A stretch of DNA of 64,000 bases. Source: DASRHY01 sp035650275. Its GTDB lineage: Bacteria; Actinomycetota; Actinomycetes; Propionibacteriales; Kribbellaceae. Of the stretch, positions 16,170 through 24,269 are shown piece by piece. The first letter of the stretch is position 1, and each line of letters starts with the position of its first letter. Below the pieces are notes generated by a model, which worked only from the letters and a program-made list of their open reading frames with translations, was not told the DNA's origin and did not search any database. The stretch is from assembly GCA_035650275.1 (NCBI GenBank), contig DASRHY010000040.1, positions 1 to 64,000 on the forward strand. Direction: 5' to 3'. A program made the position numbers and the translations under genes.

Positions 16170-16994
16170 TCAGGCCGCGGACGGCTCCCGTTTGCGCAAC
16201 GACGTGCGCGCCTCGCTGACCGCCATCCGGGCCGCCCAGGGCGCCAGGTCGCGGGCCCGGCGGCCGACCCAGGGCGCGCCCTCGCGGAGCATCCAGACCG
16301 CGTCGCCCCACGGCGTCGGCGGGCTCTGCGCGTCGCACTCCAGCGATGGCGGCTCGGCGATCGGGAACCCGCATCCGGCCAGCCGGTCGGCGAACACCCG
16401 GGCCAGCATGCGGTGCCCGCGCTCGCCGGGATGCAGCCGGTCGATGGACCAGAACTGCCGGCTGTACACCTCCGGGCAGTCCGCCAGGTCGACCCGGATC
16501 CCGCCGTACGTCGCGTACAGGTCGTCGTACGCCGCGTTCACCAGCTCGAGCCGGCGCCACAGCGGCCGGCGCAGCCAGGCCGGCAGCCCGAAGACGAGCC
16601 CGTGGTCGTGGAACCGCACCGTCAGCAGCAACGCCCCGCGCCGGGTCAGCTCGGCGGCGCACTCGTGCAGGCAGTCGCGGACCTGCAGCGGGTCGAAGGT
16701 GGACCGCATGGTGTCGTTCACCCCGACGATCAGCGAGGCCAGGTCGACCCGGTCGCCGCCGCTCGACGGCAGCTGGCCGGCGGCCACCTGCGGCGCGGTC
16801 GCGCCCGAGCTGGCGAGGTTGGTGAACGTCACGGTCTGCGAGCTGTTCAGGGCCTCGGCCAGCAGTGCGGCCCAGCCGCGCCAGCCCTGCCCGGGAAGGG
16901 CCCCGGCGCCGGTCCTGGACACCTCCTTGCCACCCAGCGGGTCGCCGACGCCCACGGTGGTCGAGTCACCCAGCGCCACGAAGTGCAGGCTCAC
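16170..16994 (-). CDS. SGNH/GDSL-family hydrolase (esterase)
   Basis: 274 residues. Block I is ALGDSTTVGVGD, with nucleophile Ser11. Block III is VGVNDT, with the oxyanion Asn, and block V is DRLHPGERGH, with the Asp-His pair. There is no signal peptide, so it is cytoplasmic unless exported by another route. It is an esterase or lipase of unknown substrate. The start GTG 16994 has GAGGGAAC upstream. It lies 44 bp before the PhoX-like gene on the same strand and could be cotranscribed with it. Confidence 0.85.
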   Translation of the reverse strand: MSLHFVALGDSTTVGVGDPLGGKEVSRTGAGALPGQGWRGWAALLAEALNSSQTVTFTNLASSGATAPQVAAGQLPSSGGDRVDLASLIVGVNDTMRSTFDPLQVRDCLHECAAELTRRGALLLTVRFHDHGLVFGLPAWLRRPLWRRLELVNAAYDDLYATYGGIRVDLADCPEVYSRQFWSIDRLHPGERGHRMLARVFADRLAGCGFPIAEPPSLECDAQSPPTPWGDAVWMLREGAPWVGRRARDLAPWAARMAVSEARTSLRKREPSAA

Positions 16995-17093
16995 GTTCCC
17001 TCACGGTGGCGTGGATCGACGGGCACGTGGTGATGATGAGATGACGGGCCGGGCAACGCTCGGCCAACAACGACACGCAGGGGCTGGTACGCG

Positions 17094-18275
17094 GTGAGCA
17101 GCGGTGAGCTGAGGTTCGGAGTCGTCGGGCTGGGGAACCGGAGCGCGATCGCGCGGTACGCGGACGCCCCGTCGCAGGACACGCGGGTGGTCGCGGTCTG
17201 CGACCCGTCGGAGGCGTGCCGGGACGCGGCGCTGCGGAGCTTCCCGCACGCCACCGGGTACGCCGATCACCGCGAGCTGCTCGGCCTCGGCCTGGACGGG
17301 GTGTTCCTCACCACCCCCGACCACCTGCACGCCGGGCCGGCGATCGACTTCCTCACCGCCGGTGTCGCGGTGTTCGTGGAGAAGCCGCTCGCGATCACGC
17401 TGACCGACTGCGACCGGGTGCTGGAGACCGCGCGGAGCACCGGCACCCGGCTCTACGTCGGGCACAACATGCGGCACATGCCCGTCGTACTCACACTGCG
17501 CGAGCTGATCGCCGACGGCGCGATCGGCGAGGTCAAGGCGATCTGGTGCCGGCACTTCGTCGGGCACGGCGGCGACTTCTACTTCAAGGACTGGCACGCG
17601 GACCGGTCCAAGACCACCGGCCTGCTGCTGCAGAAAGGTGCCCACGACATCGATGTGATGCACTGGCTGGCCGGCGGGTACACCCGTCGTGCGACGGCGA
17701 TGGGCGGCCTGGTGCTGTACGGCGGAATCGCCGACCGCCAGGACCGGTCCGACCAGCGGTTCGCCGAGTTCGTCAAGCCCGAGCAGAACTGGCCGCCGCT
17801 GGAGCAGCGCGGGCTGGCCCCGGTGATGGACGTCGAGGACCTCAGCATGGCCACCTTCGCCCTGGACAACGGGGTGTACGCGACGTACCAGCAGTGTCAC
17901 TTCACACCCGACTACTGGCGGAACTACACCGTGATCGGCACCCACGGGCGGATGGAGAACTTCGGCGACACCCCGGGTGGCGTGGTCAAGGTGTGGAACG
18001 CCCGGCGGTCGGACTACCGCGACGACGCCGACCTGGTGGTCGACATCCCGGAGACTGCCGGCGGTCACGCCGGGGCGGACCCGCGGCTGGTCGCGGAGTT
18101 CGTCGGGTTCGTCCGGCACGGCGGTGCCACGCTGACCTCCCCCGTCGCAGCCCGCCAGGCCGTCGCCGCCGGCTACGCCGCCACCCAATCGCTCCGCAAC
18201 GGCAACGTCCCCGTCGACATCCCCGCACTGGACGAGTCCCTGACCGCCTACTTCACCCGCGGCCAGACCCCCTAG
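17094..18275 (+). CDS. Gfo/Idh/MocA family NAD(P)-dependent oxidoreductase
   Basis: 393 residues. The N-terminal Rossmann fold has FGVVGLGNRS (about 7-16), and the family's EKP motif appears in VFVEKPLAITL. The C-terminal alpha/beta domain contains GLLLQKGAHDIDVMHWLAGG, with the H-D-I-D-V-x-H catalytic segment. It would oxidise or reduce a sugar or inositol derivative with NAD(P). The substrate cannot be deduced because no sugar transport genes are adjacent. It is divergent from the SGNH hydrolase gene. Confidence 0.9.
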   Translation: MSSGELRFGVVGLGNRSAIARYADAPSQDTRVVAVCDPSEACRDAALRSFPHATGYADHRELLGLGLDGVFLTTPDHLHAGPAIDFLTAGVAVFVEKPLAITLTDCDRVLETARSTGTRLYVGHNMRHMPVVLTLRELIADGAIGEVKAIWCRHFVGHGGDFYFKDWHADRSKTTGLLLQKGAHDIDVMHWLAGGYTRRATAMGGLVLYGGIADRQDRSDQRFAEFVKPEQNWPPLEQRGLAPVMDVEDLSMATFALDNGVYATYQQCHFTPDYWRNYTVIGTHGRMENFGDTPGGVVKVWNARRSDYRDDADLVVDIPETAGGHAGADPRLVAEFVGFVRHGGATLTSPVAARQAVAAGYAATQSLRNGNVPVDIPALDESLTAYFTRGQTP

Positions 18276-18293
18276 CCCCCTGAGCGCAGCGAG

Positions 18294-19043
18294 TCAGATG
18301 GGGTAGGTGTGGTCGGGTTCGGCGGGGTCGACCTGGCCGGGGTAGGTGGTGCGAGCGGCGGCTGCCTGGGACGCGCGGTCGTACCAGGGCGGCACGTGGG
18401 TGACGATCAGCCGGCCGACCCCCGCGCGCGCGGCGACATCGCCGGCCTGGCTGCCGGTCAGGTGCAGGTCGGGCGGGAGCTCAGGCTCGTCCTCGCGCAT
18501 CGCCGCCTCGCAGAGCAGGACGTCGGCGCCGCGGGCCAGCTCGACCAGCGCGTCGGTCGGGCCGGTGTCGCCGGAGTACACGAGCACCCGGCCGTCGTAC
18601 TCGACGCGCATCGCGTACGCCGGGACCGGGTGCGCCACCAGGGTGGTCCGTACCGCGAACGGCCCGACCTGCTGCTCCGGTTTCCACTCGAGGAAGTCCA
18701 TCTCACCGGACATGCCCGGGTTCTCGGGCAGGTCGTACGCTCGGGCAATCCGGGTGGCGGTGTCGGCCGGGCCGTACACCGGGATCCGGTGCGGCAGCGG
18801 GGCGATCGGCGAGTACCGCAGCGCGACGTACAGGCCGCACAGGTCTATGCAGTGGTCCGGGTGCAGGTGGGACAGCCCGACCGCACCGATCTGGTCGACG
18901 CCGATGTGCCGCTGCAGTGCCCCGAGCGCGCCGCTGCCGAGGTCCAGCACCAGGTGGAAGCCGTCGGCGCTGACCAGGTACGACGACGCGGGCGAGTCGG
19001 GCCCGGGCAGCGACCCGGAGCAGCCGATCACGGTGAGCCTCAT
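18294..19043 (-). CDS. MBL-fold metallohydrolase (RNase Z-like)
   Basis: 249 residues starting at ATG 19043. LSHLHPDHCID is the HxHxDH zinc-binding motif. Further metal ligands are probably in YSGDTGPTDALV (Asp) and IVTHVPPW (His). The layout matches the RNase Z/ElaC-like and phosphodiesterase branch of the superfamily, commonly found directly beside murI in actinobacteria; here murI lies 1 kb away. A nuclease or cyclic-nucleotide phosphodiesterase is likely; the substrate is not resolved. Confidence 0.85.
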   Translation of the reverse strand: MRLTVIGCSGSLPGPDSPASSYLVSADGFHLVLDLGSGALGALQRHIGVDQIGAVGLSHLHPDHCIDLCGLYVALRYSPIAPLPHRIPVYGPADTATRIARAYDLPENPGMSGEMDFLEWKPEQQVGPFAVRTTLVAHPVPAYAMRVEYDGRVLVYSGDTGPTDALVELARGADVLLCEAAMREDEPELPPDLHLTGSQAGDVAARAGVGRLIVTHVPPWYDRASQAAAARTTYPGQVDPAEPDHTYPI

Positions 19044-19066
19044 CGGAGAAACAGTAGGGCAAGGCC

Positions 19067-19498
19067 CTAGCGCGGGCGGGCGACCCGGTCGGCGAGCTTG
19101 CGCGGCGCCAGCACGCAGTAGCTCTCGACGACCAGCTCCGCCACTTCGGACCAGTCGGTGTCGTCGTCCAGCAGCAGCCCGACGATGTCCGGGAACCAGC
19201 CGGGCTTGACGTACGGGTGGCCGGCCAGGGCCAGCGCGTCGAGCTCCGGTCCCGCGGCCCGGAACGTCAGCACCGTGACCGGGCCGTCGGTGCCGGCGGC
19301 CCGGGCGTACGCCGGCGGGTACCCGGCCTCGATCCGGACCACGTGCGCGAAGGTGTGCTTGCGTACCCGCCAGCGCGCCCCCACCCAGGCCTCCTCCTCG
19401 TACGCCTCCGGCAGCGCGAGGCACAGCGGCCGCAGCCGCTCGACGATCTCCAGCGGAACCTCCGCCACCGCGTCCTCCTCGACGTCCGTGCTCGTCAC
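19067..19498 (-). CDS. MmcQ/YjbR family protein
   Basis: 143 residues with the YjbR pattern: LCLALPEAYEEEAWVGARWRVRKHTFAHV, then GHPYVKPGWFPDI, then EVAELVVESYCVLAPRKLA. This is a double-wing DNA-binding-like fold of unknown function. The GTG start (19498) falls inside a triplicated 13-bp sequence, and no ribosome-binding sequence is visible, so the start is uncertain. It is divergent from the GNAT gene 39 bp away. Confidence 0.85.
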   Translation of the reverse strand: MTSTDVEEDAVAEVPLEIVERLRPLCLALPEAYEEEAWVGARWRVRKHTFAHVVRIEAGYPPAYARAAGTDGPVTVLTFRAAGPELDALALAGHPYVKPGWFPDIVGLLLDDDTDWSEVAELVVESYCVLAPRKLADRVARPR

Positions 19499-19527
19499 TA
19501 CTGCTCGTCACTACTGCTCGTCACTAC
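19489..19527 (+). repeat. Three perfect 13-bp tandem copies in a divergent promoter
   Basis: TGCTCGTCACTAC occurs three times head to tail (19489-19501, 19502-19514, 19515-19527). The first copy contains the start codon of the YjbR gene and the last ends 10 bp before the GNAT start. The repeat occupies the whole promoter gap, so copy number sets promoter geometry on both sides. Confidence 0.9.
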
Positions 19528-19537
19528 ACTGCCCCGC

Positions 19538-20047
19538 ATGTCAACCGTGACGCTGCGACCGGCCCGCCCGAGCGACGCGCCGGCGGTGGCGACGATCTGG
19601 TACGACGGGTGGCGCGACGGCCATCTCGGCCATGTACCCGAGCAGCTGGTCGCGATCCGGACCGAGGAGTCGTTCGGGATCCGGGCAGCGGACCGGGTCG
19701 GCGACACCACGGTCGCGGCCGTGGACGACGCCGTCGCCGGGTTCGTGATGGTGGTCGGCGACGAGGTCGAGCAGGTCTACGTCTCGAAGGACCACCGCGG
19801 GACCGGCGTTGCGGTCCAGCTGCTCGCGGAGGCGGCGCGGCAGGTCGCGGCAAACGGGCACCAGCGGGCCTGGCTCGCGGTTGCCACCGGCAACGCGCGG
19901 GCGCGCAGGTTCTACGCCCGGCAGGGCTGGGCCGACGAGGGCCCGTTCGACTACCCGGCCACCGGCGTCGACGCGCCGATCCGGGTGCCCTGCCACCGCT
20001 ACACCAAACGGGTCAGCGCAGCCAGGCGAACTGGTCCACCGAGCTGA
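19538..20047 (+). CDS. GNAT family N-acetyltransferase
   Basis: 169 residues starting at ATG 19538. The acetyl-CoA-binding motif A is VYVSKDHRGTGVAVQLLAEAA (Q/R-x-x-G-x-G/A-like), followed by WLAVATGNARARRFYARQGW, typical of RimI/PaiA-like acetyltransferases. Substrate unknown. The last 35 bp overlap the 3' end of murI on the opposite strand. Confidence 0.9.
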   Translation: MSTVTLRPARPSDAPAVATIWYDGWRDGHLGHVPEQLVAIRTEESFGIRAADRVGDTTVAAVDDAVAGFVMVVGDEVEQVYVSKDHRGTGVAVQLLAEAARQVAANGHQRAWLAVATGNARARRFYARQGWADEGPFDYPATGVDAPIRVPCHRYTKRVSAARRTGPPS

Positions 20048-20816
20048 GCACCGGGCCGAGGAACCGGGAGCCGATGTCGGCGAACTCGGCCGGGACGCCG
20101 GTGGTGACGAACCGGTGCCGCGGCAGCGGCAGCGCGTCGTCGCGCAGCAGGGCGTTGCGGGTCAGCACGCCGTAGATGTCCTTGGCGGACTCCTCCGCGC
20201 TGCTCACCAGGGTGACGCCGTCGCCCATCACGTACGAGATCACGCCGGTCAGCAGCGGGTAGTGCGTGCAGCCCAGGATCAGCGTGTCCACCTCGGCCCG
20301 GACCAGCGGGTCCAGGTACTCGTGGGCGACCGCGAGCAGCTCCGGCCCGGACGTCACGCCCGCCTCGACGAACTCGACGAAGCGCGGGCAGGGCTGGGTG
20401 GTCAGCTCCACCTGCGGCGCGGCCGCGAACGCGTCGTCGTACGCCATCGAGGTCGCGGTCGCGTGCGTACAGATCACCCCGACCCGACGGTTCCGGGTGG
20501 CGGCGACCGCGCGCCGCGCCGCGGGCAGGATCACCTCGACCACGGGCACGTCGTACCGTTCCCGGGCGTCCCGCAGCATCGCGGCGCTGGCCGAGTTACA
20601 GGCGATCACCAGCGCCTTGACGCCGGACGCAACCAGGTGGTCCAGGCACTCCAGGGCGTACTCGCGGACCTCGGCGATCGGCTTCGGCCCGTACGGCTGC
20701 CGGGCAGTGTCACCGAGGTAGAGGATCGGTTCGTGCGGCAGCTGGTCCAGCACCGCGCGGGCAACGGTCAGCCCGCCGAATCCTGAGTCGAAGATCCCGA
20801 TCGGTGCGTCCGCCAC
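20013..20816 (-). CDS. murI: Glutamate racemase
   Basis: The start is set at GTG 20816 (267 residues) by analogy with mycobacterial MurI; ATG 20840 would add eight residues. Motifs: GIFDSGFGGLTVARA, the two catalytic cysteines in IACNSASAAM and LGCTHYPLL, and PVVEVILPA. It interconverts L- and D-glutamate for peptidoglycan synthesis in the cytoplasm. It is convergent with the GNAT gene, with overlapping 3' ends. Length and all catalytic residues are intact. Confidence 0.95.
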   Translation of the reverse strand: MADAPIGIFDSGFGGLTVARAVLDQLPHEPILYLGDTARQPYGPKPIAEVREYALECLDHLVASGVKALVIACNSASAAMLRDARERYDVPVVEVILPAARRAVAATRNRRVGVICTHATATSMAYDDAFAAAPQVELTTQPCPRFVEFVEAGVTSGPELLAVAHEYLDPLVRAEVDTLILGCTHYPLLTGVISYVMGDGVTLVSSAEESAKDIYGVLTRNALLRDDALPLPRHRFVTTGVPAEFADIGSRFLGPVLSSVDQFAWLR

Positions 20817-20926
20817 GGGGTGGAATCCTAGCCGCGGCATCCACAGGTCGATCGGCGAGGGTTGGCGAACAGCGCGTATGACCGTCACTCTTAACGGATG
20901 TCCGACACGAATGTGCAGGGAGCGCG

Positions 20927-21271
20927 GTGATCGCCGCCACCCTGGTCGCGCTGACTGCCGCCCTGGCAGTCGGACCGACACCTCGTCCTACCGCCAGCCC
21001 GTCGACCCCGCCACCGAGCCCGACGACACCCGGTGACATCGTCGCGAACGCCGACGCCGGGCTGGTCCTGTTCGTCATCGTCGCGCTCGGCGCGATCGGG
21101 TACTACGCCTCGCTCAAGCTGCACCCGTACTCGAAATGCCCGCGCTGCAAGGGCAAGGGCGTCCACCGCGGCGCGGTGTACTCGTACGGCACCCGGGCCT
21201 GTACCAAGTGCAAGGGCCGCGGGATCCAGCCCCGGCTCGGCCGACGGCTGTTCATGTCCGACAAGACGTAG
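20927..21271 (+). CDS. Small membrane protein with DnaJ-type CxxCxGxG zinc motifs
   Basis: 114 residues from GTG 20927. A short N-terminal signal-like helix and a Pro/Ser/Thr linker precede a membrane segment (GLVLFVIVALGAIGYYASL, about 45-63). The cytoplasmic-side tail carries CPRCKGKG and CTKCKGRG. These are two copies of the DnaJ zinc-finger half-site, enough for one zinc ion. Function unknown. It starts 110 bp from murI in the divergent direction. Confidence 0.75.
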   Translation: MIAATLVALTAALAVGPTPRPTASPSTPPPSPTTPGDIVANADAGLVLFVIVALGAIGYYASLKLHPYSKCPRCKGKGVHRGAVYSYGTRACTKCKGRGIQPRLGRRLFMSDKT

Positions 21272-21328
21272 ACCCCCTGGACACGCACCGTGGTGCGGGC
21301 GCCGGGCCGGGCGCGCGATGGTGAGCGC

Positions 21329-22042
21329 ATGGCGATCCGGGTCGGTACGTCAGGATGGGTGTACGCCGAGTGGCGCGGCGACTTCTACCCGGCCGACCTG
21401 GCGCAGCGGCGCTGGCTGGAGTACTACGCCCGCGAGTTCGACACGGTCGAGGTGAACAACGCGTTCTACCGGCTGCCGAAGCGGGAGACGTTCGAGCACT
21501 GGCGGGACATGCTGCCCGACGGGTTCGTCGTCGCGGTCAAGGCCAGCCGCTACCTGACCCACATCAAGCGGCTCGCCGAGCCCGCCGAGCCGGTCGCGCG
21601 ACTGCTCGGCGTCGCCACCGGTCTGGGCGGCATGCTCGGCCCGATCCTGCTCCAGCTGCCGCCCACGCTGCGCCGCGACCCGGGGCGGCTGGACGGCTGC
21701 CTGGCCGAGTTCCCACGGGACATCCGGGTCGCGGTCGAGCCGCGGCACGCCTCCTGGTGGACCGACGACGTACGGCGCATCCTCGAGAAACGCGGCGCCG
21801 CCCTGGCCTGGGCCGACCGCGGCTCCCGGCCGGTGTCGCCGCTGTGGCGCACCACCGACTGGGGCTACCTGCGGCTGCACGAGGGCGCGGCCACGCCCTG
21901 GCCCTCGTACGGCAGGACCGCGCTCCGCGGCTGGGCCGACCGGCTGGCGTCGTACGACGAGGCGTACGTGTACTTCAACAACGACCAGCACGGTGCCGCG
22001 CCGCGCAACGCGGTCACATTCCGCCGCTACGTCAGCCGGTGA
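21329..22042 (+). CDS. DUF72 family protein
   Basis: 237 residues from ATG 21329. It shows the DUF72 (TIM-barrel) pattern: RVGTSGWVYAEWRGDFYP, NAFYRLPKRETFEHW, KASRYLTHIKRL, LLQLPPTLRRD, and YVYFNNDQHGAAPRNA near the end. The family is widely conserved without an established activity; Asp/Glu/Tyr conservation in the barrel suggests a hydrolase. The 3' end overlaps the YCII gene by 11 bp (convergent). Confidence 0.9.
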   Translation: MAIRVGTSGWVYAEWRGDFYPADLAQRRWLEYYAREFDTVEVNNAFYRLPKRETFEHWRDMLPDGFVVAVKASRYLTHIKRLAEPAEPVARLLGVATGLGGMLGPILLQLPPTLRRDPGRLDGCLAEFPRDIRVAVEPRHASWWTDDVRRILEKRGAALAWADRGSRPVSPLWRTTDWGYLRLHEGAATPWPSYGRTALRGWADRLASYDEAYVYFNNDQHGAAPRNAVTFRRYVSR

Positions 22043-22361
22043 AGAACGGCCGCACCTCGACCATGCCGGTCCGCGCGACCGGGTGCCGGGCCGCGATGTC
22101 GAGCGCCTGCTCCAGGCTGTCGCAGTCGATGATGTCGTAGCCGGCGATCTGTTCCTGGGTCTCCGCGAAGGGTCCCGCGGTCACCAGACGCTCACCGCCG
22201 CGCATCCGGACGGTGTTCGCGTCCTTGACCGACGCCAGCTGGTTACCGTCCAGCCGGACTGCCTCGACGTCCCGCAGCCAGGCGTCGATCTCGCCCGGCT
22301 CCTCGGGCGGCTCGGTCGAGACGGCGTCTGGGTTCCCGCAGATCAGCAGCATGAACTTCAC
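22032..22361 (-). CDS. YCII-related (YciI/DGPF) family protein
   Basis: 109 residues with the YCII core: LLICGNPDAV, RLVTAGPFAETQEQIAGYDIIDCDSLEQALDIAARHP, and a C-terminal VEVRPF. This dimeric alpha/beta ferredoxin-like fold contains a His/Asp pair proposed to be catalytic and is often paired with ECF sigma factors. None is adjacent here. A GGAGGAATCG ribosome site precedes ATG 22361. Confidence 0.9.
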   Translation of the reverse strand: MKFMLLICGNPDAVSTEPPEEPGEIDAWLRDVEAVRLDGNQLASVKDANTVRMRGGERLVTAGPFAETQEQIAGYDIIDCDSLEQALDIAARHPVARTGMVEVRPFFTG

Positions 22362-22478
22362 GATTCCTCCTTCATCAGGGCCTTCCTACCGCGATGACGT
22401 GCCACTGGCGCCGGTTTCGACAGGAACCGCTGATCAGCTGCCGGTCAGCTGCCGGTCAGCTTCGGCGGCAGGGAGCGT

Positions 22479-23426
22479 TCAGGCCCAGAGCTGGCCGTCG
22501 AGACGGTGCTCGGCGTCGTCGATGGTGCCTTCGTACGCGCCGGTGGACAGATACTTCCAGCCGCCGTCGGCGACCACGAACGCGACGTCGGCCGCGACGC
22601 CCTCGCGGACGCACCTGGCCGCCTGAGCGAGGGCCGCGTGCAGGATCGCGCCGGTGGAGATCCCGGCGAACAGGCCCTCGTTCTCGAGCAGCTCGCGCAC
22701 CCGTCGCACGGCGTCCCGGGGCCCGACCGAGAACCGCGCGTCGATCAGGGCGTCGTCGTACAGCTCGGGCACGAACCCCTCGTCCAGGTTGCGCAGCCCG
22801 TAGACCAGCTCGCCGTACCGCGGCTCGGCTGCGACGATCCGCACCTCAGGCTTGTGCTCGCGGAAGAACCGGCCGACACCCATCAGCGTGCCGGTGGTGC
22901 CGAGCCCGGCGACGAAGTGCGTGATCGACGGCAGGTCGGCGAGGATCTCCCGGGCGGTGCCGTCGTAGTGGGCGAGCGCGTTCGACGGGTTGCCGTACTG
23001 GTACAGCATCACCCAGTCCGGGTGCTCCTCGGCGAGCTGCTTGGCGACCCGGACCGCCTCGTTCGACCCGCCCGCCGCGGGCGACGACACGATCTCGACC
23101 CCCCACATCCGGAGCAGCTGGCGGCGCTCCTCGGAGGTGTTCTCCGGCATCACGCAGACCAGCCGGTAGCCGCGCAGCTTCGCGGCCATCGCCAGTGAGA
23201 TGCCGGTGTTGCCCGAGGTCGGCTCGAGGATCGTGCAGCCGGGCCGCAGCCGGCCGTCCTTCTCCGCGTCCTCCAGCATCCGCAACGCGGCCCGGTCCTT
23301 GATCGACCCGGTCGGGTTGCGGTCCTCGAGCTTGGCCCAGAGCCGCACCTCGGGCGACGGCGACAGCCGCGGCAGCCCGACCAGCGGCGTACCGCCGACT
23401 GAGTCCAACAGGCTGTCGAACCGCAT
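22479..23426 (-). CDS. cysM: CysO-dependent cysteine synthase (CysM)
   Basis: 315 residues, fold-type II PLP enzyme. The PLP lysine is Lys43 in NPTGSIKDRAAL, the phosphate-binding loop is TSGNTGIS, and GLGTTGTLMGVGR is the second glycine-rich loop. The KYLSTGAYE C-terminus resembles mycobacterial CysM, which uses O-phosphoserine and CysO-thiocarboxylate rather than acetylserine plus sulfide. It starts 6 bp after the cysO stop and is third in the mec-cysO-cysM operon, which settles the assignment to the sulfur-carrier-dependent type. Confidence 0.93.
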   Translation of the reverse strand: MRFDSLLDSVGGTPLVGLPRLSPSPEVRLWAKLEDRNPTGSIKDRAALRMLEDAEKDGRLRPGCTILEPTSGNTGISLAMAAKLRGYRLVCVMPENTSEERRQLLRMWGVEIVSSPAAGGSNEAVRVAKQLAEEHPDWVMLYQYGNPSNALAHYDGTAREILADLPSITHFVAGLGTTGTLMGVGRFFREHKPEVRIVAAEPRYGELVYGLRNLDEGFVPELYDDALIDARFSVGPRDAVRRVRELLENEGLFAGISTGAILHAALAQAARCVREGVAADVAFVVADGGWKYLSTGAYEGTIDDAEHRLDGQLWA

Positions 23427-23432
23427 ATGGGA

Positions 23433-23705
23433 TCAGCCTCCGGCGACGGCCGGGAGGACCACAACCACGTCGCCGTCCCTCACACCGGTCTTGAGCCCTC
23501 CGGTGAACCGGACGTCCTCGTCGTTCACGTACACGTTCACGAACCGGCGCAGATCGCCGCCGTCCACGATCCGCTCCTTGATGCCCGGGTGGCTGCCATC
23601 GACGTCATCGATCAGCTCGGCCAGCGTCGTGCCGTCCCCGCTCACCGCCTTCGCGCCGCCGGTGTACGTGCGCAGGATCGTCGGCACGCGCAGCTCGATC
23701 GCCAT
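23433..23705 (-). CDS. cysO: Sulfur-carrier protein CysO (ThiS/MoaD family)
   Basis: 90 residues of ubiquitin-like beta-grasp fold, beginning AIELRVPTILRTYTGGAKAV and ending VVVVLPAVAGG. The terminal Gly-Gly is the site of thiocarboxylation. In mycobacteria CysO-COSH donates sulfur to CysM to form a CysO-cysteine adduct. It sits 3 bp after the mec stop and 6 bp before cysM. Confidence 0.95.
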   Translation of the reverse strand: MAIELRVPTILRTYTGGAKAVSGDGTTLAELIDDVDGSHPGIKERIVDGGDLRRFVNVYVNDEDVRFTGGLKTGVRDGDVVVVLPAVAGG

Positions 23706-23708
23706 ATC

Positions 23709-24161
23709 TCAATCTCTCCTTGCTCCGTCATGTGAGGGCACGACCCGGACCTCTTCCTCGGTGACGTCGCCGTCGACGATCCGGTACGACCGGAACTCCA
23801 GCGGTCCGTCGTGCGCCGGGTCGTGCGCGCCGTCTCGCGTCGAGACCAGCACGTAGTGCGCGCCGGGCTCCTGCGCCAGCGCGATGTCGGTGCGGGACGG
23901 GTACGCGTCGGTCGCGGTGTGCGAGTGGTAGATCACCACCGGTTCCTCGTCCCGCTCGTCCATCTCCTTGTACAGCTTGAGCAGGTCGGTCGAGTCGAAC
24001 TCGTAGAACGTCGGCGACATCGCCGCGTTCAGCATCGGCACGAACCGCTCGGGCCGGTCCGACCCGGCCGGCCCCGCGACCACCCCACACGCCTCGTCCG
24101 GGTGGTCCCGCCGGGCGTGCGCGACGATCGCGTCGTAGGTCGCGGAGTCGATGGTCAGCAC
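23709..24161 (-). CDS. mec: CysO-cysteine peptidase (Mec, JAMM metalloprotease)
   Basis: 150 residues of the JAB1/MPN/Mov34 family. The JAMM zinc motif is YHSHTATDAYPSRTDIALA (H-x-H-x7-S-x2-D), with the upstream Glu in HPDEACGV. The enzyme releases free cysteine from the CysO-cysteine adduct. It is the first gene of the operon (start GTG 24161), consistent with the mycobacterial mec-cysO-cysM order. This pathway is thought to be important under oxidative stress because the thiocarboxylate is oxidation-resistant. Confidence 0.93.
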   Translation of the reverse strand: MLTIDSATYDAIVAHARRDHPDEACGVVAGPAGSDRPERFVPMLNAAMSPTFYEFDSTDLLKLYKEMDERDEEPVVIYHSHTATDAYPSRTDIALAQEPGAHYVLVSTRDGAHDPAHDGPLEFRSYRIVDGDVTEEEVRVVPSHDGARRD

Positions 24162-24269
24162 ACTGCCAACGGTACGGTCCTGTCGCAGGGCACCCGACCA
24201 GACCAGGGGGTGGTCCGCATTCTGGACGACTCACACCCTCCCGGCGGTCATAGCTCCGCGGAGCGGAGA

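Noticed and set aside
14746..16662. N-terminal extension of the PhoX-like frame
   Set aside because: The extra 179 residues overlap the SGNH hydrolase gene in another frame and precede an obvious Tat signal with its own ribosome site.
22436..22474. Direct CAGCTGCCGGT copies after cysM as a repeat element
   Set aside because: Two short copies only; most likely part of a weak cysM terminator hairpin.
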